NCBI RefSeq assembly: GCF_029911635.1
Contig: NZ_JARYTI010000006.1
Location: 62,001-126,000 of the forward strand
Reading direction: 5' to 3'
DNA from: Sphingomonas sp. AR_OL41
GTDB lineage: Bacteria > Pseudomonadota > Alphaproteobacteria > Sphingomonadales > Sphingomonadaceae
Length of the DNA: 64,000 bases
The notes beneath the pieces are model-generated. The model was not told the origin of the DNA and did no database searches. It saw only the letters and a list, made by a program, of their open reading frames with translations. A program made the translations under genes and the position numbers. The first letter of the stretch is position 1, and every line of letters starts with the position of its first letter. Shown piece by piece: positions 7,362-15,264 of this stretch.

Positions 7362-10300
7362 ATGTCACGGATCTTCATCGACCGGCCGATCTTCGCCTGG
7401 GTCATCGCCATCATCATCATGCTGTGCGGCGCGGGGAGCATCCTGTCGCTTCCCGTCGAACAGTTCCCCGACGTCGCGCCGCCCAACGTCAACATCCGCG
7501 CCAGCTACCCCGGCGCCTCGGCCGATACGCTCGAGAACAGCGTCGCGCAGGTCATCGAGCAGCAGCTGACCGGCATCGACGGCCTGCTCTATTTCACCAC
7601 CAACTCCTCGTCGCGCGGCCAGGTGTCGATCGGCGCGACCTTTGCCAAGGGCACCGATCCCGACATCGCGCAGGTGCAGGTCCAGAACAAGGTACAGCAG
7701 GCGCTCAGCCGCTTGCCGCAACAGGTCCAGCAACAGGGTCTGACGGTCACCAAGTCCAACCCGGACTTTCTGATGATCGCCGCCATTTATGACACCACCG
7801 ACCAGCGTACCGCGCTCGACGTGTCGGACTATATGGTCTCGCACCTGCAGGAGACGATCGGGCGCATCAAGGGCGTCGGCGACACCAATGTGTTCGGTTC
7901 GCAATATGCCATGCGCATCTGGCTCAATCCGGATCGGCTCGCGGCGATCGGTTTAATCCCCAACGATATCATCACGGCAGTTTCCGCGCAGAACACCGAG
8001 ATCGCGGCGGGTGAGATCGGCGGCGTGCCGAACGCCGACAACCAGTATCTCGACGCCACCGTCACCGCGCAATCGCGCCTGTCGACGCCGGAGCAATTCC
8101 GCAACATCGTGGTCAAGACGCAGAGCGACGGCGCGGTGGTGCGGCTGGGCGATGTCGCGCGGATCGAGCTCGGCGCCGAATCCTATGGCATCCTCAGCCG
8201 CGTCAACGGCCATCCCGGCGCCGGCCTCGCGGTCAGTCTCGCGCCGGGCGCCGACGCGCTGTCCACTGCGGAACTGGTCAAGGCGGAATTCGAGCGCCAG
8301 GCAAAGGACATGCCGAGCGGGTTCGCGTTTGATTTCCCGCAGGATTCGACCGCCTTCATCAAGCTGTCGGTCAAGGACGTGGTGTGGACGCTGATCGAGG
8401 CGATCGTCCTGGTCGTGATCGTGATGTTCGTCTTCCTGCAGAGCTGGCGCGCGACGCTGATCCCGACGATCGCGGTGCCGGTGGTGCTGCTCGGGACGTT
8501 CGGCGTGTTCGCGATCGCCGGCTTTACCATCAACACGCTCACCTTGTTCGGCCTGGTTCTGGCGATCGGACTGCTGGTCGACGACGCGATCGTCGTGGTC
8601 GAAAATGTCGAGCGCGTGATGGAGGAAAATCCGGGAATGACCCCGCGCGAGGCAACCATCCGGTCGATGGACGAGATCCAGGTCGCGCTGATCGCGATCG
8701 CCCTGGTGCTCTCTGCGGTGTTCCTGCCGATGGCGTTCTTCGGCGGATCGACCGGGGTGATCTACCGCCAGTTCTCGATTACGATCGTCTCGGCGATGAT
8801 ATTGTCGGTGGTCGTCGCGCTGGTGCTCACGCCGGCGCTGACCGCGACCTTGCTCAAGCGCAAGGAAGAGGAAGAAGAGACCTGGCTGCAGCGCAAGACG
8901 GTCAATGCGCGCGCCTGGTTCAACACGCGCTTCGCGCAGGGCGTCGAGCGCTACACCGGCAGCGTCGAGCGCGTCGTCGATCGCAAATGGCTGTTCCTCG
9001 CAATCTACGGTGTGTTGCTGGTGCTGCTCGCGGTGATGTTCATCCGCCTGCCGACCGGCTTTCTGCCGACCGAAGATCAGGGCATCGCGCAGATCCAGTT
9101 CAACCTGCCCGCCGGCGCGACGATCAACCGGACCCAGGTCGCGCAGCGCGAGATCGAAAAATATTTCCTGGTCCAGGAAAAGAAGAACGTCGCGGCGATG
9201 CTCATCGTTGCCGGCACGTCGGGCGGCGGCGGTGGTGGCCAGAATGCCGGTCGCGGTTTCGTCGCGTTGGCTGACTGGGACCAGCGCAAGGGCGCCGACA
9301 ATGCCGCCCCGGCGATCACCCAGCGCGCGATGAAAGCGCTGCGCGGCTTGCGTGACGTCGAATTCTACGCGTTGCAGCCGCCAGCCGTCCGCGGTCTCGG
9401 CCAGTCCAACGGTTTCACGATGGAATTGCAGAATACCGGCGGGCTGAGCCGCGCCGACTTCAAGGCGGCGCGCGACAAGCTGCTTGCGGCTGCCCGGGCC
9501 GATCCGCTGCTGACCTCGATACGCAATACTGATCTGCCCGATCAGCCGACGCTCAATGTGGCAATAGACGCGCAGAAGCTGAGCGTGCTCGGGTTGAGCC
9601 AGGCCGACGTCAACGCGACGCTGTCGACCGCCTGGGGTGGTCGCTACGTCAACGACTTCAACGATCGCGGCCGCGTGAAGCGCGTCTATGTCCAGGGCGA
9701 CGCACCCTATCGCGCCGCGCCGGAGGACCTGTCGCAATGGTATGTGCGCGGCAGCAGCGGACAGATGGTGCCCTTTTCCTCCTTCGCGACGATCTCCTGG
9801 TCGACCGCACCGACCTCGCTCAGCCGCTTCTCGGGCATCTCGTCCTACGAGTTGCAGGGCCAGGCAGCACCCGGAGAAAGCTCGGGCACGGCGATGGACG
9901 AGATGGAGAAGCTCGCCGCGCAGATCCCCGGCACCTCGGTCGCCTGGGCCGGCCTGTCCTATCAGGAGCGGCTGTCGTCGGGTCAGGCGCCCTATCTCTA
10001 CGCGCTGTCGCTTCTCGTCGTGTTCCTGTGCCTTGCCGCACTCTATGAGAGCTGGACGATTCCGGTCGCCGTGCTGCTCGTCATTCCGCTCGGTCTGGTC
10101 GGCGCGATCTTCGCGGTAACGCTGCGCGGCCTCAACAACGACGTCTATCTCCAGATTGGCCTGCTCACGACGATGGGTCTTGCCGCCAAGAATGCGATCC
10201 TGATGATCGAGTTCGCCGAGCAGGCCGAGAAGCAAGGCAAGCGTGTCATCGAGGCGGCACTGGAAGCGGCGCGCATCCGGCTCCGGCCGATCCTGATGAC

Positions 10301-10532
10301 CAGCATGGCGTTCATCTTCGGCGTGCTGCCGCTGGCGATCGCGACCGGCGCTGGCGCCAACAGTCGCGTCGCGATCGGCACGGCGGTGATCGGTGGGATG
10401 CTGACCGCGACGATCCTCGCGATATTCTACATTCCGCTGTTCTTCGTGCTCGTGCGCCGCACCACGCGAGATGCACTCAAGCGGTTGCATCATGAGCCGC
10501 CTGCCCCGCCGCACCCGGAGCCAGCCGCATGA
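7362..10532 (+). CDS. RND multidrug efflux transporter (AcrB/MexB, HAE-1 family)
   Basis: At 1056 residues this is a full-length inner-membrane proton-driven efflux pump. The start MSRIFIDRPIFAWVIAIIIM is typical. The transmembrane-4 segment GLLVDDAIVVVENVERV carries the paired aspartates of the proton relay, and GLAAKNAILMIEFAEQ carries the partner lysine. Two large periplasmic porter loops flank these. It lies between its adaptor and channel genes, overlapping the latter by ATGA, so the three form one operon. Substrates cannot be predicted from sequence. A glycine run (GTSGGGGGGQNAGRGF) in the second porter loop matches the flexible segment common in AcrB homologues. Confidence 0.95.
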   Translation: MSRIFIDRPIFAWVIAIIIMLCGAGSILSLPVEQFPDVAPPNVNIRASYPGASADTLENSVAQVIEQQLTGIDGLLYFTTNSSSRGQVSIGATFAKGTDPDIAQVQVQNKVQQALSRLPQQVQQQGLTVTKSNPDFLMIAAIYDTTDQRTALDVSDYMVSHLQETIGRIKGVGDTNVFGSQYAMRIWLNPDRLAAIGLIPNDIITAVSAQNTEIAAGEIGGVPNADNQYLDATVTAQSRLSTPEQFRNIVVKTQSDGAVVRLGDVARIELGAESYGILSRVNGHPGAGLAVSLAPGADALSTAELVKAEFERQAKDMPSGFAFDFPQDSTAFIKLSVKDVVWTLIEAIVLVVIVMFVFLQSWRATLIPTIAVPVVLLGTFGVFAIAGFTINTLTLFGLVLAIGLLVDDAIVVVENVERVMEENPGMTPREATIRSMDEIQVALIAIALVLSAVFLPMAFFGGSTGVIYRQFSITIVSAMILSVVVALVLTPALTATLLKRKEEEEETWLQRKTVNARAWFNTRFAQGVERYTGSVERVVDRKWLFLAIYGVLLVLLAVMFIRLPTGFLPTEDQGIAQIQFNLPAGATINRTQVAQREIEKYFLVQEKKNVAAMLIVAGTSGGGGGGQNAGRGFVALADWDQRKGADNAAPAITQRAMKALRGLRDVEFYALQPPAVRGLGQSNGFTMELQNTGGLSRADFKAARDKLLAAARADPLLTSIRNTDLPDQPTLNVAIDAQKLSVLGLSQADVNATLSTAWGGRYVNDFNDRGRVKRVYVQGDAPYRAAPEDLSQWYVRGSSGQMVPFSSFATISWSTAPTSLSRFSGISSYELQGQAAPGESSGTAMDEMEKLAAQIPGTSVAWAGLSYQERLSSGQAPYLYALSLLVVFLCLAALYESWTIPVAVLLVIPLGLVGAIFAVTLRGLNNDVYLQIGLLTTMGLAAKNAILMIEFAEQAEKQGKRVIEAALEAARIRLRPILMTSMAFIFGVLPLAIATGAGANSRVAIGTAVIGGMLTATILAIFYIPLFFVLVRRTTRDALKRLHHEPPAPPHPEPAA

Positions 10533-11995
10533 TCCGCCCGCTCGTCACGCTGCTCGCCGCGGCATCGCTCACCGCCTGTTCGATGGCGCCGCATTATATC
10601 CGGCCTGAGCTGCCGGCCCCGCCAAGCTGGCCGGTCGGCGATGCCTATCTCAGGCAGAGCGAAGCGGCGCTGCCGGCGATCAGCTATTCCGACATCTTCC
10701 GCGACGCCCGGCTGCAACGGATCATCGAGCAGGCGCTCGCGAACAATCGCGACCTGCGGATCGCCGCCGCCAACATCGCATCGGCGCGCGCGCAATACCA
10801 CATCCAGCGCGCCGAACTGCTGCCCGAGCTCGATGCGAGCGGGGGCTATCGCTACGCGCGCAGTGCCACCGGGTCATCGAGCTCGACCACGACCACCGGC
10901 ACTTCCAACCGCACCGGCAGCAACTTCAGCGCCGATATCGGCATCACCTCGTTCGAACTCGACCTGTTCGGTCGCGTGCGCTCGCTGACCAGCGCGGCAC
11001 AGGACCGCTATTTCGGCACCGAGGCGGCAGCGCGCGCGACGCGCCTGACGCTGGTCGGCGACATTGCCACCGCGTGGCTCACCTATGCCAATGACAAGAG
11101 CCTGCTGAAGATCGCGCAGGACACTGCCGCCAGCGCGCAACGCAGCGTCACGCTGACCAAGGCGCGGCTCGACGGCGGCGTCGCGCCGCGGACCGATCTC
11201 GACCAGGCGAGCAACATCCTGCAGACTGCATTATCCGACGTCGCGCTGCAGACCACAGCGACGGCGCAGGATATCAACGCCTTGCAACTGCTGGTCGGCG
11301 CGCCGGTCGATCCGGCACTCCTCCCGGCATCGATCGAGGAAGCGGCGCCGACGGTTGCCGAACTTCCCGCCGGGCTGGATTCGGCCATCCTGCTGCGCCG
11401 CCCGGATGTCGTGCAGGCGGAATATGAGCTGCGCGCCGCCAATGCCGAAATCGGTGCGGCGCGCGCCGCGCTCTTCCCGCGCATCAGCCTGACCGCGCTA
11501 CTCGGCTTTGCCAGCAGCGGGCTGAGCAATCTCTTCACCAGCGGTGCCTTCAACTATTCGGTCGCGCCGAGCGTGAGCTATCCGATCTTTCGCGCCGGCG
11601 CCGGCAAGGCGACGGTCGCCCAGTCGCAGTCACAGCGCGACGCCGCGCTGGCGACCTATGAAAAATCGATCCAGACCGCCTTTCGCGAAGTTGCCGATGC
11701 GCTGGCCCGCCGGGGCACCATCGCCGACCAGGAACGGGCTCAACGCGCGCTGACGGCGGCAGCGGGCGACAATTACAAGCTGTCGGAGGCGCGCTATCGC
11801 GGCGGCATCGACACGTTCCTCGCCAGCCTCGACGCGCAGCGCTCCTATTATTCGGCGCAGCGCACCCTGGCCGCCACCGAGCTGACCAAGGCGACGAACC
11901 TCGTCACGCTATACCGCACGCTGGGCGGCGATGCCCGGCTCGACACGACGCCCGACGGTCCCCGCTCTGGCGTCGAGGCTGCCACGCCGCGGTGA
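10529..11995 (+). CDS. Outer-membrane efflux channel (NodT/OprM family)
   Basis: This 488-residue lipoprotein is the trimeric outer-membrane channel of the RND system. The signal MIRPLVTLLAAASLTACS contains a TAC lipobox, followed by MAPHYIRPELPAP, typical of NodT/OprM proteins. The two homologous halves show the usual coiled-coil repeats, including the FGRVRSLTSAAQDRYFGTE and LTKARLDGGVAPRTDLDQA segments and their second-half partner YKLSEARYRGGIDTFLASLDAQ. The start overlaps the end of the pump gene (ATGA). A serine/threonine-rich insert (TGSSSSTTTTGTSNRTGS) lies near residue 115, in the region of an outer-membrane beta strand. Confidence 0.93.
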   Translation: MIRPLVTLLAAASLTACSMAPHYIRPELPAPPSWPVGDAYLRQSEAALPAISYSDIFRDARLQRIIEQALANNRDLRIAAANIASARAQYHIQRAELLPELDASGGYRYARSATGSSSSTTTTGTSNRTGSNFSADIGITSFELDLFGRVRSLTSAAQDRYFGTEAAARATRLTLVGDIATAWLTYANDKSLLKIAQDTAASAQRSVTLTKARLDGGVAPRTDLDQASNILQTALSDVALQTTATAQDINALQLLVGAPVDPALLPASIEEAAPTVAELPAGLDSAILLRRPDVVQAEYELRAANAEIGAARAALFPRISLTALLGFASSGLSNLFTSGAFNYSVAPSVSYPIFRAGAGKATVAQSQSQRDAALATYEKSIQTAFREVADALARRGTIADQERAQRALTAAAGDNYKLSEARYRGGIDTFLASLDAQRSYYSAQRTLAATELTKATNLVTLYRTLGGDARLDTTPDGPRSGVEAATPR

Positions 11996-12061
11996 TGCTG
12001 CACCGATGTTGCGCAACGCAGGCTGCTTGACGCCAGCGCGCGCGCGGTGAAGGATGCCGCC

Positions 12062-12424
12062 ATGGCGGTCCCACCCCTTCCCGATCCGGCGGCACTTTTT
12101 CGCGACATGCTCGGGCAATGGGAGAGTATGACCAACAGCCTAGGCGGCGAAATGATGAAGAGCGGCGAGTTCGGCCGCGCGCTGCAAGGCGCCAATGCCG
12201 CGGCGATGAAGGCGCAGGCGGCGACACACCAGATGATGGACCGTGCCCTGGCCGCCGCCAACATGCCGAGCCGCAGCGAGGTAGAGGACATCTCCGCGCG
12301 GCTCGCGCGGATCGAGGAGTCGGTCCAGCGCATCGAAAGCCTGATCATGGCGCAGGCCGGCATCGCGCCGCGCGAGCGACCCAAACCCAAGCGCACACGC
12401 AAACCGCCGGGCAGCGCGGCTTGA
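12062..12424 (+). CDS. Small PhaE-like subunit preceding PHA synthase
   Basis: This 120-residue protein is encoded immediately before phaC and overlaps it (TTGA). It contains an amphipathic N-terminal region (LFRDMLGQWESMTNSLGG), an Ala/Met-rich helix and a heptad-like segment, ISARLARIEESVQRIESLI, near the C-terminus. It ends in a Pro/Lys/Arg-rich tail. Class III PHA synthases need PhaE, whose C-terminal region has a similar coiled coil, but canonical PhaE is about three times longer. I infer a minimal PhaE-like or phasin-like partner. The ATG at 12062 is preceded by GAAGGA at 12049-12054, which favours it over the GTG at 12047. Confidence 0.65.
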   Translation: MAVPPLPDPAALFRDMLGQWESMTNSLGGEMMKSGEFGRALQGANAAAMKAQAATHQMMDRALAAANMPSRSEVEDISARLARIEESVQRIESLIMAQAGIAPRERPKPKRTRKPPGSAA

Positions 12425-13494
12425 GCGAAGCGACGTCGCCCGGCATTTTCGAAACAGCGCGGCGCGAGTTCGATCGCGCGCTGCAACGCAATCTCAAGGG
12501 CCTGGATTATTTCGCCTCGCCCGCGCCGGTGCTCGGGGTGTCACCCAAGGACGTGCTGATCCAGCGCGGCACGATGAGCCTCTATCATTATCGCCCGATG
12601 TCGGACGAAGTGTACCGGGTGCCGCTGCTGCTCGTCATGGCAACGACCAATCGCGGTTACATCTTCGACATGGTGCCGGGGCAGAGCCTGGTCGAATATC
12701 TACTCAAGGCGGGTTTCGACGTGTTCATGATCGACTGGAACCCGCCGCGCGCCGATGAGCGCAACCTGGCGCTCAAGGATTATGTGCTCGACTTCATCCC
12801 CAGCGCGGTCGAGCGCGTCCAGCAGGAGACGGGCGAGAACGACGTGACGATGGTCGGCTATTGCTTCGGCGGGGTGTTGTCGCTGCTCTGGGCCGCGCTC
12901 GAGGGCAAACCTGCGCTGCGCAATCTCGTCTGCTTCACCACACCGGTCGATTTCAGCCAGATGGAGATGTTCCAGGCCTGGGCCGACAAGCGCTTTTTCG
13001 ATGTCGATCGGCTGGTCGATACTTTCGGCAATTGCCCCGGCGATTATCTCTACACCGCCTTCGACATGCTGCGGCCGGGCGCGCGCGTTGCCGGCAATAT
13101 CCGTCTTATCGACAATATGTGGAACGACGAGTTCGTCAAATCCTTCCGCATGTTCGATCGCTGGGCGGCGGACATTCTGCCGCTTGCCGGCGAATATTTC
13201 CGCGAAACCACAAAAAAACTGATGTGGGGCAACGAGTTGTTCCATGGCACCATGGAGGTCGCGGGACGCCCGATCGATCTCGGGCGGATCACCGCGCCCT
13301 TCCTGCACGTCACCGCCGAGCATGATCACATCGTGCCCAGCGCCGCCTCGACCCCGCTGATCGGCATGGTGGGATCGGCCGACAAGGAACAGGTGACAAT
13401 GAAAGGCGGACATGTCAGCCTCGTCGCCGGGGGCAACGCTATAAAGCGGTTATGGCCGAAACTCGTCGAATGGCTGGGGGAGCGTTCCATATGA
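12421..13494 (+). CDS. phaC: Polyhydroxyalkanoate synthase, class III-like
   Basis: PhaC polymerises (R)-3-hydroxyacyl-CoA into storage polyester on the granule surface. The 357-residue alpha/beta-hydrolase-fold protein matches class III synthases in length; class I enzymes are about 600. The lipase-box-like VGYCFGG places the nucleophile at Cys148, close to Cys149 of the class III type enzyme. TAEHDHIVP supplies the aspartate and KGGHVSLVAG the histidine. The start is a TTG at 12421 overlapping the previous stop, which recovers the N-terminus before IFETARREFDRALQRNLKGL. The next gene starts by ATGA overlap, so the locus is a tight operon. Confidence 0.9.
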   Translation: MSEATSPGIFETARREFDRALQRNLKGLDYFASPAPVLGVSPKDVLIQRGTMSLYHYRPMSDEVYRVPLLLVMATTNRGYIFDMVPGQSLVEYLLKAGFDVFMIDWNPPRADERNLALKDYVLDFIPSAVERVQQETGENDVTMVGYCFGGVLSLLWAALEGKPALRNLVCFTTPVDFSQMEMFQAWADKRFFDVDRLVDTFGNCPGDYLYTAFDMLRPGARVAGNIRLIDNMWNDEFVKSFRMFDRWAADILPLAGEYFRETTKKLMWGNELFHGTMEVAGRPIDLGRITAPFLHVTAEHDHIVPSAASTPLIGMVGSADKEQVTMKGGHVSLVAGGNAIKRLWPKLVEWLGERSI

Positions 13495-14027
13495 GTCATC
13501 AGATCCGGCGCTTCGAGCCGGCCGATCGCGAGGCGATGCTCGCCTTTGCCGACAGCCTGTCCGAGCACGATCTGCTGTTTCTCGGGCGCGATCTGCGCCA
13601 TCCACGCGTGATCGAGGCATGGCTCGCCGCGATCGAGGAGGGCTGGATCGACAGCCTCGTCGCGATCGACAATGGCAAGCTTGTCGCCAGCGCGGCACTG
13701 GTGCGCGATCCGCTCGGCTGGAGCGCGCATGTCGGCGAGATCCGCCTGCTCGTCGCCGCCGACAAGCGCGGCGCCGGGCTCGGTCGCGATCTGCTCGAGG
13801 GCATCTACTCCATCGCCATGGAGCGCGGTCTGACCAAGCTCACCGCGCAAATGACCCCCGATCAGGTCGGCTCGGTCATGCTGTTCGAAAGTCTCGGCTT
13901 CCGCGCCGAGGCACTGCTCAAAAACCATGTCCGCGACCGCGCCGGCAATTTGTTCGATCTGGCGCTGCTCAGCCAGGACGTGGCGCGCGTCACTGCCCAG
14001 CATCACGCCTTCGGGCTCGACGCATGA
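13491..14027 (+). CDS. GNAT-family N-acetyltransferase
   Basis: This 178-residue protein has the GNAT fold. The acetyl-CoA pyrophosphate loop is VAADKRGAGLGRDLLEG (about residues 87-103), preceded by the strand VGEIRLLV and followed by a C-terminal MLFESLGFRAEALLKNHV segment. The ATG at 13491 overlaps the phaC stop and is preceded by GGGGGAG at 13476-13482. The acceptor is unknown. Co-translation with phaC suggests a link to acyl-CoA or granule metabolism, but that is inference from position only. Confidence 0.85.
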   Translation: MSHQIRRFEPADREAMLAFADSLSEHDLLFLGRDLRHPRVIEAWLAAIEEGWIDSLVAIDNGKLVASAALVRDPLGWSAHVGEIRLLVAADKRGAGLGRDLLEGIYSIAMERGLTKLTAQMTPDQVGSVMLFESLGFRAEALLKNHVRDRAGNLFDLALLSQDVARVTAQHHAFGLDA

Positions 14028-14076
14028 ACTTACAAGATAACCGGTGCGTTGACGCCGGAACCGCAGGAGAATTGCC

Positions 14077-14871
14077 TTGGCCCACGCGACTGCCGAACAC
14101 GCTGAGATAAAGCCGCCCTCTGCGCTGCTCGCGCTGACCGAATTGCCGCGTGCACTGGTCGAGCTGGGCAGCCTCGGGCTCGCCGCACCGATTTTGGCCA
14201 CCGCGCCACGCGGTGACGGCCATCCCGTGATGGTGCTGCCCGGTTTCGTCACCACCGACATCTCGACCGCGCCGTTGCGGCGCTATATCCGCGATCTCGG
14301 CTATGACGCTCATGCTTGGCAGTTGGGCCGCAATCTCGGCCCGAAGGCAATCGGCCGCGAAGGCGAGAAGCTCATCGCGCGCTTGCGCGACATCCATGAC
14401 ACGACCGGCCAGAAGGTCAGCCTGATCGGCTGGAGCCTTGGCGGCGTGATGGCGCGGCAGCTGTCGCGCCGGGCGCCCGAAGCGGTGCGCCAGGTGATTT
14501 CGCTTGGCTCCCCCTTCACCGGCCACCCCCATGCGACAAATGTCTGGCGCACCTATCAGGTGCTGACCGGCCAGCGGCTCGACGACCCCGATACGCGCTT
14601 CCAGTTGCGCGAAAGCGCGCTGCCGCCGCCCGTGCCGTCGACCGCGATCTACAGCCGCGAGGACGGCGTCGTGGCTTGGCAGAACTGCATCGAACCGCAG
14701 GGCCCCGAGACCGACAATATCGAAGTCCATGGCAGCCATTGCGGGTTGGGCGTCAATCCGGCCGTACTCTACGCAATCGCCGACCGGCTGGCGCAGGCCG
14801 ATGGCGACTGGCACCCGTTCGAGCGTCGCGGGTTGCGCTCGCTGGTCTACCCCTTCGCCGGGCACGCCTGA
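14077..14871 (+). CDS. Alpha/beta hydrolase (lipase/acyltransferase-like)
   Basis: This 264-residue protein has an alpha/beta-hydrolase core: strand HPVMVLPGF with the oxyanion region, the nucleophile elbow LIGWSLGGVMAR (Ser within GWSLGG), and a late histidine in VHGSHCGLGVNP. It starts with TTG at 14077, six bases after CAGGAGA (14064-14070). It is probably the last gene of the phaC operon, because a strong hairpin follows. An esterase or PHA-depolymerase-like role would fit the neighbourhood, but the sequence alone does not define a substrate. Confidence 0.8.
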   Translation: MAHATAEHAEIKPPSALLALTELPRALVELGSLGLAAPILATAPRGDGHPVMVLPGFVTTDISTAPLRRYIRDLGYDAHAWQLGRNLGPKAIGREGEKLIARLRDIHDTTGQKVSLIGWSLGGVMARQLSRRAPEAVRQVISLGSPFTGHPHATNVWRTYQVLTGQRLDDPDTRFQLRESALPPPVPSTAIYSREDGVVAWQNCIEPQGPETDNIEVHGSHCGLGVNPAVLYAIADRLAQADGDWHPFERRGLRSLVYPFAGHA

Positions 14872-14876
14872 ACAAC

Positions 14877-14904
14877 GTCCCCCTCCCGCGCGCGGGAGGG
14901 GGAC
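14877..14904. terminator. Bidirectional hairpin between the PHA operon and phasin gene
   Basis: A perfect 14-bp stem, GTCCCCCTCCCGCG with its complement CGCGGGAGGGGGAC, lies between the convergent genes ending at 14871 and 14911. There is no long T-tract, only TTATT shortly after on the plus strand. The arm resembles the CCCCTCCCGC arm of the repeat at 36377, so it may also be a copy of a dispersed sequence. Confidence 0.7.
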
Positions 14905-14910
14905 CAGGGC

Positions 14911-15264
14911 TTATTCCTTGTCGCTGCGCAACGGCGCCACGGCATCGCGGCCGAACTGCATGATCAGTTCGCCGATCTCGCGCGCCTGCCCCATCGAACG
15001 CGTGCCCTGGTCGCGCAGGAAATCGCCCTGGATCTTCATCACCTCGGACAGATCCTTGGCCTGCGCCGCCGCGCGCATCGCAGCAAAGGCCTCGCGGGCA
15101 TTGGCTTCGGCCTGATCGATCATCCGCGCGCCGATCGTCGAGCCACCCTCGGCGATCTTGCTGCCGCTGGCACGCATCGCCTCGCCGGCCTTTTTCGCCG
15201 GATCGATGATGCGTTCGTTGATCGTTTCGCGGGCCTTGTCGGCGGTGCTCTTCTTGTCGGCCAT
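14911..15264 (-). CDS. Phasin family protein
   Basis: This 117-residue, Ala-rich, fully helical protein resembles phasins, the small amphipathic proteins that coat polyhydroxyalkanoate granules. Recognisable features are INERIIDPAKKAGEAMRAS and the central AEANAREAFAAMRAAAQAKDLSE segment, followed by EVMKIQGDFLRDQG, the usual phasin-2-type motif. It starts with ATG at 15264, overlapping the stop of the wax-ester synthase gene (TGATG), with GAAGGAAG just upstream. It is therefore co-transcribed with that synthase and faces the phaC operon, forming one storage-lipid locus. Confidence 0.85.
   Translation of the reverse strand: MADKKSTADKARETINERIIDPAKKAGEAMRASGSKIAEGGSTIGARMIDQAEANAREAFAAMRAAAQAKDLSEVMKIQGDFLRDQGTRSMGQAREIGELIMQFGRDAVAPLRSDKE

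Noticed and set aside
7953..10514. An 853-codon minus-strand open frame opposite the RND transporter
   Set aside because: Charged, low-complexity translation typical of the antisense of a high-GC membrane-protein gene. No motif and no ribosome-binding site.
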